Made by a program: the position numbers and the translations under genes. Shown piece by piece: positions 16,001 to 24,378 of a DNA stretch of 64,000 nucleotides. How positions within the stretch are numbered: position 1 is the first letter of the stretch; each line of letters starts with the position of its first letter. Source of the DNA: an uncultured Aquimarina sp. (GTDB lineage: Bacteria; Bacteroidota; Bacteroidia; Flavobacteriales; Flavobacteriaceae); assembly GCA_947498815.1 (NCBI GenBank), contig CANMLU010000005.1:286082-350081 (forward strand), given 5' to 3'. Below the pieces are notes generated by a model. That model saw only the letters and a program-made list of their open reading frames with translations, had not been told where the DNA came from and searched no databases.

Positions 16001-16502
16001 GACCTCCTCCTCCAGAGGCTGCCTTAAGCATCACCGGAAAACCAATACGTTTTGCTTCTTTTAACGCGATTTTTATATCGATTAAATCTTCCTTATTGCT
16101 CTGGATAATCGGAATATCATTGTCAATTGCCACTTTCTTGGCTGTAATTTTATCTCCTAATGAGCGTAACACCGATACTTTTGGGCCAATAAAAATAATA
16201 TCGTTTTTCTCGCATTGCTCTGCGAATTCTGCATTTTCTGAAAGAAAACCATAGCCAGGATGTATCGCATCCACATTATTTTTTTTGGCTACTTTAATGA
16301 TCGCATCAATATTTAAGTATGGTTTTAGAGGCTCATGATTCTCTCCAATTTGATAGGCTTCATCGGCTTTATATCTGTGTAAAGAATATCGATCTTCATA
16401 GGTATAAACCCCCACAGTCTGTAATCCGATTTCTGTACAAGCTCTAAAAATTCTGATTGCTATTTCACCCCGATTGGCGACTAAAACCTTTTTAATCTGC
16501 AT
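13050..16502 (-). CDS. pyc: Pyruvate carboxylase
   Basis: Carboxylates pyruvate to oxaloacetate using ATP, bicarbonate and biotin, refilling the TCA cycle. The single 1150-residue chain has all domains in order: biotin carboxylase (residues 1-450; ATP loop KAASGGGGRGMR, and EVNPRVQVEHTVTE), carboxyltransferase (from about 530, HFTDTTMRDAHQSLLATR with the metal and pyruvate residues; HLHTHDT), the allosteric/linker part, and a C-terminal biotinyl domain with EAMKMET, whose Lys takes biotin. Length equals typical single-chain PYC. It stands alone on the minus strand and has a possible promoter at 16547-16577. The birA-type ligase needed for biotinylation is at 38419-39150. Confidence 0.98.
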   Translation of the reverse strand: MQIKKVLVANRGEIAIRIFRACTEIGLQTVGVYTYEDRYSLHRYKADEAYQIGENHEPLKPYLNIDAIIKVAKKNNVDAIHPGYGFLSENAEFAEQCEKNDIIFIGPKVSVLRSLGDKITAKKVAIDNDIPIIQSNKEDLIDIKIALKEAKRIGFPVMLKAASGGGGRGMRVIRNVEELEKAYPESRREAGNAFGDDTVFLEKFVENPKHIEIQIVADHHGNMVHLFERDCSVQRRYQKVIEYAPSFGVPEETKQSLYKYALDICKAVDYNNIGTVEFLVDDDGSIYFIEVNPRVQVEHTVTEIVTGIDLIKAQIFIAGGYKLSDKQIKIESQESLKINGFALQCRITTEDPEKDFKPDYGTITTYRSASGFGIRLDAGSVYQGVTISPFFDSMLVKVSANSRTLDGACRKMRRALSEFRIRGVKTNMPFLDNILNHDTFRKGNATVNFIQNTKSLFTIRESRNRATKLVNFLGDVIVNGNPDVKKIDPNKTFVLPTIPKFEENGAFPKGTKNLLTELGPEKFSEWLKKEKKVHFTDTTMRDAHQSLLATRMRTYDMLKVAEGFAKNHPEVFSMEVWGGATFDVCLRFLRENPWERLRELRKAMPNLLLQMLIRGSNGVGYTAYPDNLVGKFVEQSWENGVDVFRIFDSLNWMKSIAPCIEHVRTRTNGLAEGSLCYTGDILDPKRTKYTLDYYIQLARDIENAGAHILGIKDMAGLLKPYAAYELVSALKSEINIPIHLHTHDTSSVQSATYLKAIEAGVDVVDVALGGLSGLTAQPNFNAVVEMLKFHERENAIDIPRLNEYSNYWEAVREYYYVFESGLKAGTGEVYQHEIPGGQYSNLKPQAQALGLSDRFHEITRMYGEVNELFGDIVKVTPSSKVVGDMAQYLVSNNLTIEDVKERGETISFPQSVMSFFKGELGQPVGGFPKSLQKSVLKDQKPFTNRPNAHLESVDFETEFKDFEKVFKKGMGRELDITDFLSYKLYPKVFTGAYNHHLQYGNVMNIPTKNFFYGMTPEEEIIVKLDQGKTLLVQLISVGDPNEDGKVTVFFKINGQTRNVEVQDSSIKVDKVVHAKADKTDQTQIGAPLQGSLSSVLVKTGQEVKKNEPLFIIEAMKMETTITANEDAVIKKIVLKPGTMVEADDLVVTLK

Positions 16503-16546
16503 AGTTTAAATTTTGAGTTTAGAACACATTTAGCGAACATTCGCTG

Positions 16547-16577
16547 CGAAGATATTGATAAGAAATATTCTTTGCAA
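16547..16577 (-). promoter_or_regulatory. Possible pyc promoter
   Basis: On the minus strand TTG (16575-16577), 20 bases, then TATCTTCG (16547-16554). This is one mismatch from the Bacteroidota -7 consensus TAnnTTTG with a near-standard spacer. It lies about 45 bases before the pyc start. Confidence 0.4.
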
Positions 16578-16762
16578 TAGTATATTTAAAATATATACGC
16601 TAAAGTTGTCAATAATCCACATTGTTATCATATCAAAAACAAGCTAATTCTAACATAATCTTAACAAATATTAACGAAAGTAACAATAAGATTCAACCCC
16701 TATTTGTCGTTTTAATATATAACCATTATTCATATAACATTCACTAATAAAGTCTTTTAAAG

Positions 16763-17596
16763 ATGAAAAAAAGTGTAATTACTTTTCTAAGCCTGTTATT
16801 TGTATCCTCTACCCTCTTTTTGAGTTGTCAAGATGATGACAATGAAGATACAACACCAACCGAACAAGTGACTACAGTCAAACAATATAAAGACGTCGAA
16901 GCCTCCAATACTAATATCAACACTATCGTTGAAGACGTATTTAATGCTGAATCGGGACTTATCGGAAACAGAAATTTTGAAAGCAAAATGCCAGATTGTG
17001 TTACTGTATCTTCTGAATCCACAGATACTATCAGGACTATTATCATAGATTTTGGAGATAGTTGTGGAACAAACGGAGAAATAATTTCTGGTATCATTCG
17101 AATGAGTTTTAGCACATTACTAGACGCAGATAATAAAATAGAAATTAGTTATAGCCTTGAAAATTTTAAATACAAAGACATCTCGGTAAATGGAAGTGCA
17201 ACTACAGTATTCTCTTTTCAACGAGAAACAGGAAACAACACTTTCACTACAAACTCTAATTTTACTTTTATCTGGGATGATGGTCTTAGTGCAACTAGTG
17301 AAACTGACTTTGTAAATGAGACTTTTTTTGAAATGAATCCTGATACTCCCGGTGATTTTGATTATTACTCCCTTACTTCTGGAAATAGTAATACAACTTT
17401 CAGTAATGGTGACAAATATGCTGTTGAGATTACGACTCCTTTGCGAAATGAAAGGTCTTGCGGTTATACCGTGAGCGGAGTTATTGTTACTACAGAAAAT
17501 AGTGACACAACGACCTTGGATTACGGAAATGGTGAATGTGACAATATCGCAACACAAACCGATAAGGACGGTAATGAAACCACTATAGAGTTATAA
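16763..17596 (+). CDS. Uncharacterised lipoprotein
   Basis: 277 residues. A lipoprotein signal peptide ends at Cys22 (TLFLSC), followed by QDDDNED, an acidic stretch like the surface-export signals described for Bacteroidota lipoproteins, so an outer-membrane or surface location is likely. The mature part is Thr/Ser/Asn/Asp-rich and predicted to be mostly beta. It has no motif I recognise. It is divergent from pyc across a 260-base gap and is followed by a hairpin (17632-17661). Function unknown. Confidence 0.8.
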   Translation: MKKSVITFLSLLFVSSTLFLSCQDDDNEDTTPTEQVTTVKQYKDVEASNTNINTIVEDVFNAESGLIGNRNFESKMPDCVTVSSESTDTIRTIIIDFGDSCGTNGEIISGIIRMSFSTLLDADNKIEISYSLENFKYKDISVNGSATTVFSFQRETGNNTFTTNSNFTFIWDDGLSATSETDFVNETFFEMNPDTPGDFDYYSLTSGNSNTTFSNGDKYAVEITTPLRNERSCGYTVSGVIVTTENSDTTTLDYGNGECDNIATQTDKDGNETTIEL

Positions 17597-17631
17597 AAAC
17601 CTTATAGTTAATACTGTATATTTTGCAATTC

Positions 17632-17665
17632 AACCGTTTTGGAATTTATTCTGAAACGGTTTTTT
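17632..17665 (+). terminator. Terminator after the lipoprotein gene
   Basis: AACCGTTT (17632-17639) pairs with AAACGGTT (17654-17661), followed by a T-run. The right arm lies inside the last codons of the converging dctP gene (which ends at 17646), so the two genes share this sequence. Confidence 0.7.
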
Positions 17666-18797
17666 GTATTTTATTATAATATGCCTTCTCTGTAATCTCA
17701 GACCATCTAGATACTCTTTTTTGGAAATTAGAATAACTTTGGTACACTTCTTTTGATAACGAGTCATCACCTATCATCTCCTGTAAAGCTTCATCGGTAT
17801 ACCCTCGTAAAGCATCCAAGGTTTCTTTCGAAAACTCTCTAAGTTCCACACCTTCTTCGTTAATCAGTTTATCTAAATAAATACCGTTTTGCTTATCAAA
17901 TTCTGCTAATACCCATACTTGTGCACGTTTTGAAGCTGCCTGCAAAACAGCTTGCAAATGCGGAGGTAGGCCATCATACAAGTTTTTATTGATAAAAAAC
18001 TCTAACTGAGAACCAGTTTCATGCCAACCAGGAGTATAATAGTATTTTGCGATTTTATGAAACCCCATTTTATAATCATGATAGGGTCCGATCCATTCGG
18101 TAGCATCAATAACTCCGCGCTCAAGGCTAGTATACACCTCACTTCCAGCAACCAAAACTGCTGCACCACCAGCTTTCTCGAGCACTTTACCTCCGATACC
18201 AGGTAATCTCATTTTTAGTCCTTTAAAATCTTCAATAGTATTGATTTCTCGATTAAACCAACCTCCCATCTGCACCCCGGTGTTTCCTCCCATAAAAGGC
18301 ACAAGATTAAATTTGGCGTACGTTTTTTTCCATAACTCATATCCCCCACCTGTTTCTAACCAAGAGGTTATCTGCTGGCTATTCATTCCAAAAGGTACTG
18401 CTGCAAAAAACTGTGCAGCAGGGGTTTTTCCTGCCCAATAATATGCTGCTCCACATCCCATTTCTATACTACCTTGAGAAACCGCATCAAAAGCTTCCAG
18501 AGGAGGTACCAGTTCGCCACCACCATACACTTTGATTTTAATCTGGCCATTGGATAACTCTTCAACCCATTTTGAATATTTCTCGGCCACCTCTCCCACT
18601 ACGGGAAAATTTGGAGGCCAGGTTGTTGTCATTTTCCAATAAAATACTTTATCGGGTTTACTTACATCATAAACCTTGTTTCTCATACTTGCAGGAGGAT
18701 CTCCTAGGCAAGAAATAAACAACAACGTTATTAATAGCGGGCCTATTGATTTTAGAACCCTACACTCTTTAAACTTGGAGATATTAGACAAATTCAT
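17646..18797 (-). CDS. dctP: TRAP transporter substrate-binding lipoprotein, TakP-like
   Basis: Captures an organic acid for the DctQM permease encoded upstream. The 383 residues include a lipobox (LFISC, Cys30), so the protein is membrane-tethered, unlike most soluble DctP proteins. The mature part begins WKMTTTWPPNFP and has GGELVPPLEAFDAV, AAYYWAGKTPA, the conserved-Arg segment LKMRLPGIGGK and TEWIGPYHDY. These features recall the subfamily of TakP, the sodium-linked 2-oxoacid (pyruvate) binding protein of Rhodobacter; the match is from memory. The neighbouring pyruvate carboxylase fits a 2-oxoacid substrate. Gene order on the minus strand is dctQ, dctM, dctP. Confidence 0.92.
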   Translation of the reverse strand: MNLSNISKFKECRVLKSIGPLLITLLFISCLGDPPASMRNKVYDVSKPDKVFYWKMTTTWPPNFPVVGEVAEKYSKWVEELSNGQIKIKVYGGGELVPPLEAFDAVSQGSIEMGCGAAYYWAGKTPAAQFFAAVPFGMNSQQITSWLETGGGYELWKKTYAKFNLVPFMGGNTGVQMGGWFNREINTIEDFKGLKMRLPGIGGKVLEKAGGAAVLVAGSEVYTSLERGVIDATEWIGPYHDYKMGFHKIAKYYYTPGWHETGSQLEFFINKNLYDGLPPHLQAVLQAASKRAQVWVLAEFDKQNGIYLDKLINEEGVELREFSKETLDALRGYTDEALQEMIGDDSLSKEVYQSYSNFQKRVSRWSEITEKAYYNKIQKTVSE

Positions 18798-18833
18798 TTG
18801 ATATATTTTATATACCCAATTAGGCGTTTATTT

Positions 18834-20174
18834 TTATATAAAGATCAATTCTGGAAAAAAGACAACCATACCTACAATGATTAACTGAATGATAATAAAA
18901 GGTATGATCCCTTTATAGATTTGGCTAGTGGTTACACTTTCGGGAGCAACACCTTTAAGATAAAACAAAGCAAACCCAAAAGGAGGTGTTAAAAATGATG
19001 TTTGTAGATTTAATGCAATCAAAATCCCCACCCAAAGCATATCCATACCAAAAGCATTAAAAACAGGAGTCACCACCGGGACTATAATGAACACAATCTC
19101 TATAAAATCAATAAAAAAACCTGCAATAAAAATCACAATCATAACCAGTAATAAAAACATTAAGGGTGTCAAATTAGAAGACATAATCAACTCTTGTAAA
19201 TATGAATCTCCTCCTAAAGTTCTAAACACCAAAGTAAAGGTTGTTGCACCCAGAAGAATAAAAAACACCATTGAAGTAAGCTTTGCCGTTTCCTGAGCCA
19301 CTTCTTTTAATATCTTGAGTGAAAACTTTTTCTGAATAATTGTTAAAAGAGTTGCTCCAATGGCTCCAATTGCCGAAGCCTCGGTTGGTGACGCTACACC
19401 AGTAAAAATAGATCCCAACACCAAAACAATCAATAATACTGGTAGTAATAGTACTTTTAAGATTTTTGACCCAAAATTAGCTCCTCTAAACTCCATTATT
19501 TCCTCTGTAGGAATACTAGGTGCATCTTCTTTATTAATAAACGAAGTAATAAGAATATAAATAATATACAATCCAACCAGTATCAATCCAGGTAATAAAG
19601 CTGCCGAAAACAACGCTCCAACATCTACCGAAGCTGCCCCACGAGAAGAACTATTAATCGTATCTGCCAATAATACCAATACTATAGACGGAGGAATAAT
19701 CTGCCCTAGTGTACCAGAAGAGGCTATAACACCTGCAGCTAATTCTGTTTTATACCCTCGTTTAAGCATTGTTGGTAAGCTAATTAGTCCCATAGTGACT
19801 ACCGTTGCCCCAACAATACCTGTGGATGCAGCGAGTAACGCTCCAACAATAACTACGGATATTGCCAAACCACCTCGTACCCGACCAAACATCATTGCCA
19901 TGGTCTCGAGTAAGCTTTGTGCAAGTCCGGATTTTTCGAGCATGATTCCCATAAAAATAAAAAGAGGTACCGCCATCAATACGTAGTTATTGACGACCCC
20001 CATGATCCGAGATGGGAGTAAATAAAATGTAGACATTTGAAAAACATCAGGAAAAAAAATAGATATTCCGAAAGCAAAAGCTACAGATATTCCACCCAAT
20101 GTAAACGCAACAGGATACCCTCTAAGGATCAGAATAAAGATAATTGCGAACAGTACGATTGCCAAAAACTCCAT
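18834..20174 (-). CDS. dctM: TRAP transporter large permease
   Basis: The 446-residue DctM-type subunit that forms the sodium-driven transport path. It has about 12 hydrophobic segments and typical motifs such as AVPLFIFMG, GIVGATVVTMGL, GQIIPPSIVLV and TPPFGFALFYLKG. Its ATG overlaps the stop of dctQ by one base, so the permease subunits are made together; dctP follows 36 bases later. The length and the twin helical-hairpin layout fit the family. Confidence 0.96.
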   Translation of the reverse strand: MEFLAIVLFAIIFILILRGYPVAFTLGGISVAFAFGISIFFPDVFQMSTFYLLPSRIMGVVNNYVLMAVPLFIFMGIMLEKSGLAQSLLETMAMMFGRVRGGLAISVVIVGALLAASTGIVGATVVTMGLISLPTMLKRGYKTELAAGVIASSGTLGQIIPPSIVLVLLADTINSSSRGAASVDVGALFSAALLPGLILVGLYIIYILITSFINKEDAPSIPTEEIMEFRGANFGSKILKVLLLPVLLIVLVLGSIFTGVASPTEASAIGAIGATLLTIIQKKFSLKILKEVAQETAKLTSMVFFILLGATTFTLVFRTLGGDSYLQELIMSSNLTPLMFLLLVMIVIFIAGFFIDFIEIVFIIVPVVTPVFNAFGMDMLWVGILIALNLQTSFLTPPFGFALFYLKGVAPESVTTSQIYKGIIPFIIIQLIIVGMVVFFPELIFI

Positions 20175-20677
20175 TAATTATCCTTATTAAAAATGGTTTG
20201 AATTGATTTTAAAACATGAGATGTCCCTTGAAGTAATAAGAAAACGAACCCCAAGGTGATACAAAACTTAAGTACATAAAGTCCCGGAAGTCCACCAGGT
20301 TGTGGCGACCCTTCTTGGATTATAAAAGATGATAATCCATAATACCAAGAAGAAACAATAACAACATAACACCATGGAATAAGCAAACAAGTAGCTCCTA
20401 TCAAATCTACCCATGCTTTTCGTTTTTTTGAAAGTTTAGTATAAAATATATCTACCCGTACATGTTTTTCGTATTTAAAAGTGTATCCAGAAGCCATTAA
20501 AAACAGCATTCCGAATAGATAAATCTCAATTTCGATTATCCATACATACGTAAACTTGAAGACATAGCGAATAATAACATCCAGACCAATAACCACAGCA
20601 AGTAATACAGATGTCCAACTAACTATTGAGCCTATTTTTTCACCAATCCAATCGAGAACATTGATAACTTTTTGCAT
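20174..20677 (-). CDS. dctQ: TRAP transporter small permease
   Basis: The 167-residue DctQ-type subunit with four hydrophobic segments. It stabilises the large permease and helps dock the binding protein. The segment GYTFKYEKHVRVDIFYTKLS is the typical cytoplasmic-loop signature with the conserved Val-Arg-Val-Asp. It is the first gene of the dctQMP operon. The gap upstream (20678-20878) contains a reverse-oriented hairpin repeat and no gene. Confidence 0.93.
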   Translation of the reverse strand: MQKVINVLDWIGEKIGSIVSWTSVLLAVVIGLDVIIRYVFKFTYVWIIEIEIYLFGMLFLMASGYTFKYEKHVRVDIFYTKLSKKRKAWVDLIGATCLLIPWCYVVIVSSWYYGLSSFIIQEGSPQPGGLPGLYVLKFCITLGFVFLLLQGTSHVLKSIQTIFNKDN

Positions 20678-20763
20678 CTAATGATTTATGTGTCCTAAAT
20701 ACCAGGGATGAAGATAGTAAAATTAGATGCATTTAGAAATTGAAATATAGATCTTCTAGGCCA

Positions 20764-20797
20764 CCTGGATCCCAGCCCAAGCTAGGGCGACAAAATA
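20764..20797 (-). repeat. TGTCATTCC-type hairpin repeat (copy e)
   Basis: On the minus strand: TTTTGTCGCCCTAGC, TTGG, GCTGGGATCCAGG. It keeps the TGTC start, four-base loop and GGATCC end of the trp-operon copies. Seven of the eight stem positions still pair, with G-U wobbles counted. It lies in the gap between yaaA and dctQ. Confidence 0.65.
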
Positions 20798-20878
20798 CCT
20801 TTTTTTTTGCCATTCCAATGAACACCTGAAGTTAAAAACAGTTTAACAATTATACTTTTCTGACTATAATTGATATAC

Positions 20879-21640
20879 TTACCTCACAAAAACTAATTCA
20901 TTAGGTTTGGTAGTATGTTCTTCACTATATCCGTAGCCTTCATAATTAAATCCTTTAAGATCCTCTATAGTTTCGGCTCCTGTATCAATAATATAACGCA
21001 CCATCATACCTCTAGCTTTTTTAGCAAAGAAACTTATCATTTTAAGTTTATCTCCCTTCCAATCTTTAAATTGCGGAGTGATGACCGGCACTTTTAAGGC
21101 CTTAGTATCTATCACACTGAAATATTCATTACTGGCAAGATTTACAAACAACTCATCATCTTCCAACTCCTCATTAAGTGCAGTAGTCAGTTGTTTTTTC
21201 CAAAACTCATATAGGTTATTTTTTCGCCCAATTTTAAGCTTTGACCCCATTTCTAATCGATATGGTTGTATTAAATCTAACGGTTTTAAAATCCCGTACT
21301 GTCCTGATAGGATTCTTAGTTTTTCTTGTAATACAGCTAATTTATTTTCCGAAATAGTATAAGCATCCAATCCCGTATAGACATCTCCATTAAAAGCATA
21401 TACCGCTGGTCTTGCATTATCAATAGTAAATGGTAGGCTCCAATCCTGATTACGTTGCCAATTAAGTTGTGCTAGCTTATCGCTAATACCCATTAGATCT
21501 GACAGTTTTTTGGGTGACTTTTTCTTAAGTACCGTATTTAGTTTTTCTGCTTCTGCAAGAAAAGCAGGTTCTGTATATTGTTTCGTTGGCAATACAGTTT
21601 CAAAATCTAAAGATTTGGCTGGAGATACTACAATTTTCAT
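20879..21640 (-). CDS. yaaA: YaaA family peroxide-stress protein
   Basis: 253 residues matching the YaaA (DUF328) family end to end: start [14 protein letters not shown], motif [46 protein letters not shown] and the C-terminal [13 protein letters not shown]. In E. coli YaaA lowers free iron and limits DNA damage during hydrogen peroxide stress. The gene is monocistronic on the minus strand. A TATTTTTG box (21664-21671, minus strand) stands about 24 bases before the ATG. Confidence 0.95.
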   Translation of the reverse strand: MKIVVSPAKSLDFETVLPTKQYTEPAFLAEAEKLNTVLKKKSPKKLSDLMGISDKLAQLNWQRNQDWSLPFTIDNARPAVYAFNGDVYTGLDAYTISENKLAVLQEKLRILSGQYGILKPLDLIQPYRLEMGSKLKIGRKNNLYEFWKKQLTTALNEELEDDELFVNLASNEYFSVIDTKALKVPVITPQFKDWKGDKLKMISFFAKKARGMMVRYIIDTGAETIEDLKGFNYEGYGYSEEHTTKPNELVFVR

Positions 21641-21663
21641 TCGTGTGCTATTTTTTCTTCTTT

Positions 21664-21671
21664 CAAAAATA
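21664..21671 (-). promoter_or_regulatory. -7 box of yaaA
   Basis: The minus strand reads TATTTTTG, a perfect TAnnTTTG match 24 bases before the start codon. No TTG is found at the ideal upstream spacing. Confidence 0.45.
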
Positions 21672-21735
21672 CAACAGTGGATTGATAATAAAAATATACA
21701 CCTGTATTTCTTCTCTATGGAGGTATTTAAAAAAG

Positions 21736-22137
21736 CTATTTTCTTTTTAAACTATACTCTTTGATTTGTTTTTCAAAGCTTTCTTCATCCTTAAAAGCCA
21801 AAAGATTTCCGTCGGGGTCAAAGAATTTGGCTACGGTACCCCAATTATGTTCTTGATAATCTACCTCTACATTTTTAGATTTTAACTCATTTGCCATAGT
21901 TTTTACATGAGTAACATTAACTCGAATACAACCAAAGATTTTCTTATGATCATCTTTGATATTTTGATACGCCACACTATCGTCTTTTTCGATCATTAAA
22001 TAAGTTCCATAAAGATCAAAGCAAGCAAGTTCTTTATTTTGAAACAAAATATTTAACCCCAGAGTTGTTTTATAAAATGTTACGCATTCTTCATATTTTA
22101 TAACATACAGGATTTGGCCTACTCTTTTAACTTTCAT
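21736..22137 (-). CDS. VOC superfamily (glyoxalase/bleomycin-resistance-like) protein
   Basis: 133 residues with the paired beta-alpha-beta-beta-beta layout of VOC proteins: [23 protein letters not shown] in the first module and [20 protein letters not shown] in the second, which carries the C-terminal Asp/Glu metal-side segment. These proteins act as isomerases, dioxygenases or antibiotic-binding proteins; no substrate can be told here. It is preceded by a short A/T-rich gap and converges on nothing obvious. It is separate from the second VOC gene at 26011 and only weakly like it. Confidence 0.85.
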   Translation of the reverse strand: MKVKRVGQILYVIKYEECVTFYKTTLGLNILFQNKELACFDLYGTYLMIEKDDSVAYQNIKDDHKKIFGCIRVNVTHVKTMANELKSKNVEVDYQEHNWGTVAKFFDPDGNLLAFKDEESFEKQIKEYSLKRK

Positions 22138-22259
22138 ACTATAAGTTTTATAGTAATATAATAGTATAGTTTAAAGAAGATAGCTACTCTGGTATTTCTT
22201 TTCTATTTGGGTATTAACAAGATTTATTATTGCCTAAAAATGGCTTGTTAGAATGAAAA

Positions 22260-22283
22260 AAGCCTGTCAGAATTGACAGGCTT
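22260..22283 (-). terminator. Terminator of the cold-shock gene
   Basis: AAGCCTGTCA (22260-22269) pairs with TGACAGGCTT (22274-22283) in a 10-pair stem with a 4-base loop. On the minus strand it is followed by a T-run (22255-22260 is A on the plus strand), 25 bases after the stop codon of the cold-shock gene. Confidence 0.88.
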
Positions 22284-22308
22284 GGGTTTTAAAAAAGTCA
22301 AATGTATA

Positions 22309-22500
22309 TTATAATACCTTCACGTTTACCGCGTTAAGCCCTTTTTTACCTTCTTTAAGTTCAAACTCTACTTCGTCACCTTCTCGAACTTCGTCGATTA
22401 AACCTGAAATGTGTACGAAATGATCTTTGTTTGATCCTTCTTCTGTAATGAATCCAAATCCTTTGGAGTCATTGAAAAATTTTACTGTTCCTTTATTCAT
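22309..22500 (-). CDS. Cold-shock domain protein (CspA family)
   Basis: A 63-residue single cold-shock domain that binds single-stranded RNA/DNA. The RNP1 motif KGFGFI (residues 13-18) and RNP2-like motif HFVHIS (27-32) are intact, with aromatic stacking residues. A perfect terminator follows. The sequence upstream is A/T-rich and has a TATCTTCG box (22518-22525, minus strand) one mismatch from the -7 consensus, implying a short leader instead of the long cold-shock leader known in E. coli. Confidence 0.95.
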   Translation of the reverse strand: MNKGTVKFFNDSKGFGFITEEGSNKDHFVHISGLIDEVREGDEVEFELKEGKKGLNAVNVKVL

Positions 22501-22639
22501 TATAATTTATTAAAGCGCGAAGATAGTGTTATTTAGTTAGTTATCCATATTTATTTTAGAATAATGTTTTTAATAACATTTAATTAATATTAAAAATAGA
22601 TTCTAATAAAAGAGAAATCTTCAACATTTATCTAACATT

Positions 22640-23689
22640 TTAGTCATCAGTCAATTGATTCTTAGCATAATTTTTCCATCGCTCTATGCATTGTTTCATA
22701 TCCTCTGGTATTTTAGTTTCAAAATGTACTTTTTCACCAGTTACAGGATGTTCAAAACCAAGCGTTCTTGCATGTAATGCTTGTCTGGGCAATATTTTAA
22801 AGCAGTTTTCCACAAACTGCTTATACTTAGTAAATGTAGTTCCTTTTAATATTTTTTCTCCGCCATAACGTTCGTCATTAAACAGTGTATGACCAATATG
22901 TTTCATATGTACTCGAATCTGATGCGTTCGACCTGTTTCCAACCTACAAGAAACCAAAGTAACATATCCCAATCGTTCAATCACTTTAAAGTGTGTAATA
23001 GCAGGTTTACCTTTTTCTTCATCATCACCCTCAAAGACTGTATTTTGCAGTCGGTTCTTGGGATGCCGACCAATACTACCTTCAATTGTACCTTCGTCTT
23101 CTTCAATATTACCCCAAACAATGGCCACATACTCTCGCTCACTGGTTTTATCAAAAAACTGCCTTGCAAGATGTGTCATTGCTTCTTCTGTTTTGGCAAT
23201 AACCAATAAACCACTGGTATCCTTATCGATTCGATGTACTAATCCTGGACGATCGCTACTATTGTTTGGCAGATTGTCAAAATGATAAATCAATGCATTA
23301 ATCAGGGTTCCCGAATAATTACCGTGCCCAGGATGCACTACCATGCCTGCTGGTTTATTAACTACCAACAACGTATCATCTTCATAAACAATATCCAATG
23401 GAATATTTTCGGGAGTCAATAGGTTTTCATGCGGAGGATGCGAGAATAGTACACGTACTACATCGTTGGGTTTTACTTTGTGATTAGATTTTACCGGTAC
23501 ATCATTTACAAAAACACTACCATCTTTTGCTGCTTGTTGTATTTTATTACGTGTAGCATTTTCAACAAAATTCATTAAAAATTTATCTACCCTTAATGGC
23601 ACTTGACCTGCTCCGGCTACAAAACGATGATGTTCGTAGAGTTCATCTTCGTTTGGACCTAAATCTCCTGTATGTATATTTTCTTCCAA
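22640..23689 (-). CDS. rluD: RluA/RluD-family 23S rRNA pseudouridine synthase
   Basis: 349 residues: an N-terminal S4 RNA-binding domain (about residues 30-95, VDKFLMNFVENATRNKIQQA) and a RluA-type catalytic domain with GLVHRIDKDTSGLLVIAKT, which holds the catalytic Asp. The motif RTHQIRVHMKHIGH near the C-terminus is also typical. By domain content it is likely RluD, which modifies helix 69 of 23S rRNA; RluC-type specificity cannot be fully excluded. It begins one base after the stop of the PASTA gene, so the two are translated together. Confidence 0.92.
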   Translation of the reverse strand: MEENIHTGDLGPNEDELYEHHRFVAGAGQVPLRVDKFLMNFVENATRNKIQQAAKDGSVFVNDVPVKSNHKVKPNDVVRVLFSHPPHENLLTPENIPLDIVYEDDTLLVVNKPAGMVVHPGHGNYSGTLINALIYHFDNLPNNSSDRPGLVHRIDKDTSGLLVIAKTEEAMTHLARQFFDKTSEREYVAIVWGNIEEDEGTIEGSIGRHPKNRLQNTVFEGDDEEKGKPAITHFKVIERLGYVTLVSCRLETGRTHQIRVHMKHIGHTLFNDERYGGEKILKGTTFTKYKQFVENCFKILPRQALHARTLGFEHPVTGEKVHFETKIPEDMKQCIERWKNYAKNQLTDD

Positions 23690-23690
23690 A

Positions 23691-24296
23691 TTAATTAGAA
23701 AGATTTATTGTTCTTTCTTTTCCATCTCCTACTACCAAGTCTATAGTAGAGGTTTTCATCAACATCGTACCAGGTTTTAAGTTCTTCCCATTATGTCTTA
23801 GTTCAAGAACCTGATCAGACATATTAGGTTTATAAGTAACCGTACCAATTTTAAATCCTAAGGCAATTAATTTTGGTTCTGCCTGTCTACGTGTTTGAAG
23901 CACCACATTGGGAACTTCTATTTTCCGATACCCCGATGGATTCAAGGTAACATAGATTTTTCTATTCTCCTTAACTTCACTACCGGCTACTGGATTTTGC
24001 TCGATAACCGAATATCGAGGATAATCGGGATTAAAATTAGCAGAATCTTGCACCTCGAATCTCAAATCTTTTTCTTCAAGAACTTTTTGCACCTCATCCA
24101 AGGTCTTTTTACTAAGACTTGGCACCACAATACGTTGGTGGTGATTCGTAGTACTTTCTAACCATTGTAAAGCAACATACGACAGTATCGCAAGCATTGC
24201 TATTGCTATAACTACTTGAATCAAGAATATTTTACTATAAACAAACTTGAAAAGATCCTTGAAAAAATTAATAACTACATTCATAAACACATGCAA
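23691..24296 (-). CDS. PASTA-domain membrane protein
   Basis: 201 residues: one N-terminal membrane helix (about residues 20-42, IFLIQVVIAIAMLAILSYVAL), then two to three PASTA repeats in the periplasm (VPSLSKKTLDEVQKVLEEKD; VPNVVLQTRRQAEPKLIALG). PASTA domains bind muropeptides or help place cell-wall proteins. In this phylum, kinase-free PASTA proteins next to rluD and ddl are common (family knowledge). The divergent neighbour is D-Ala-D-Ala ligase, which supports a cell-wall link. A TATATTTG box sits 8 bases before the ATG. Confidence 0.88.
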   Translation of the reverse strand: MHVFMNVVINFFKDLFKFVYSKIFLIQVVIAIAMLAILSYVALQWLESTTNHHQRIVVPSLSKKTLDEVQKVLEEKDLRFEVQDSANFNPDYPRYSVIEQNPVAGSEVKENRKIYVTLNPSGYRKIEVPNVVLQTRRQAEPKLIALGFKIGTVTYKPNMSDQVLELRHNGKNLKPGTMLMKTSTIDLVVGDGKERTINLSN

Positions 24297-24304
24297 AATT
24301 TGGA

Positions 24305-24312
24305 CAAATATA
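24305..24312 (-). promoter_or_regulatory. -7 box of the PASTA-rluD operon
   Basis: The minus strand reads TATATTTG, a perfect TAnnTTTG match ending 8 bases before the start codon, implying a very short leader. It faces away from the ddl box at 24354. Confidence 0.45.
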
Positions 24313-24353
24313 TAAAAACGGAAAGTTTTAAGCTTTTCTTATAAGATAAATGA

Positions 24354-24361
24354 TATTTTTG
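24354..24361 (+). promoter_or_regulatory. -7 box of ddl
   Basis: TATTTTTG, a perfect TAnnTTTG match, 17 bases before the ddl ATG. No clear TTG at the ideal spacing. Confidence 0.45.
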
Positions 24362-24378
24362 TTTTTAAAAGTCAATCA

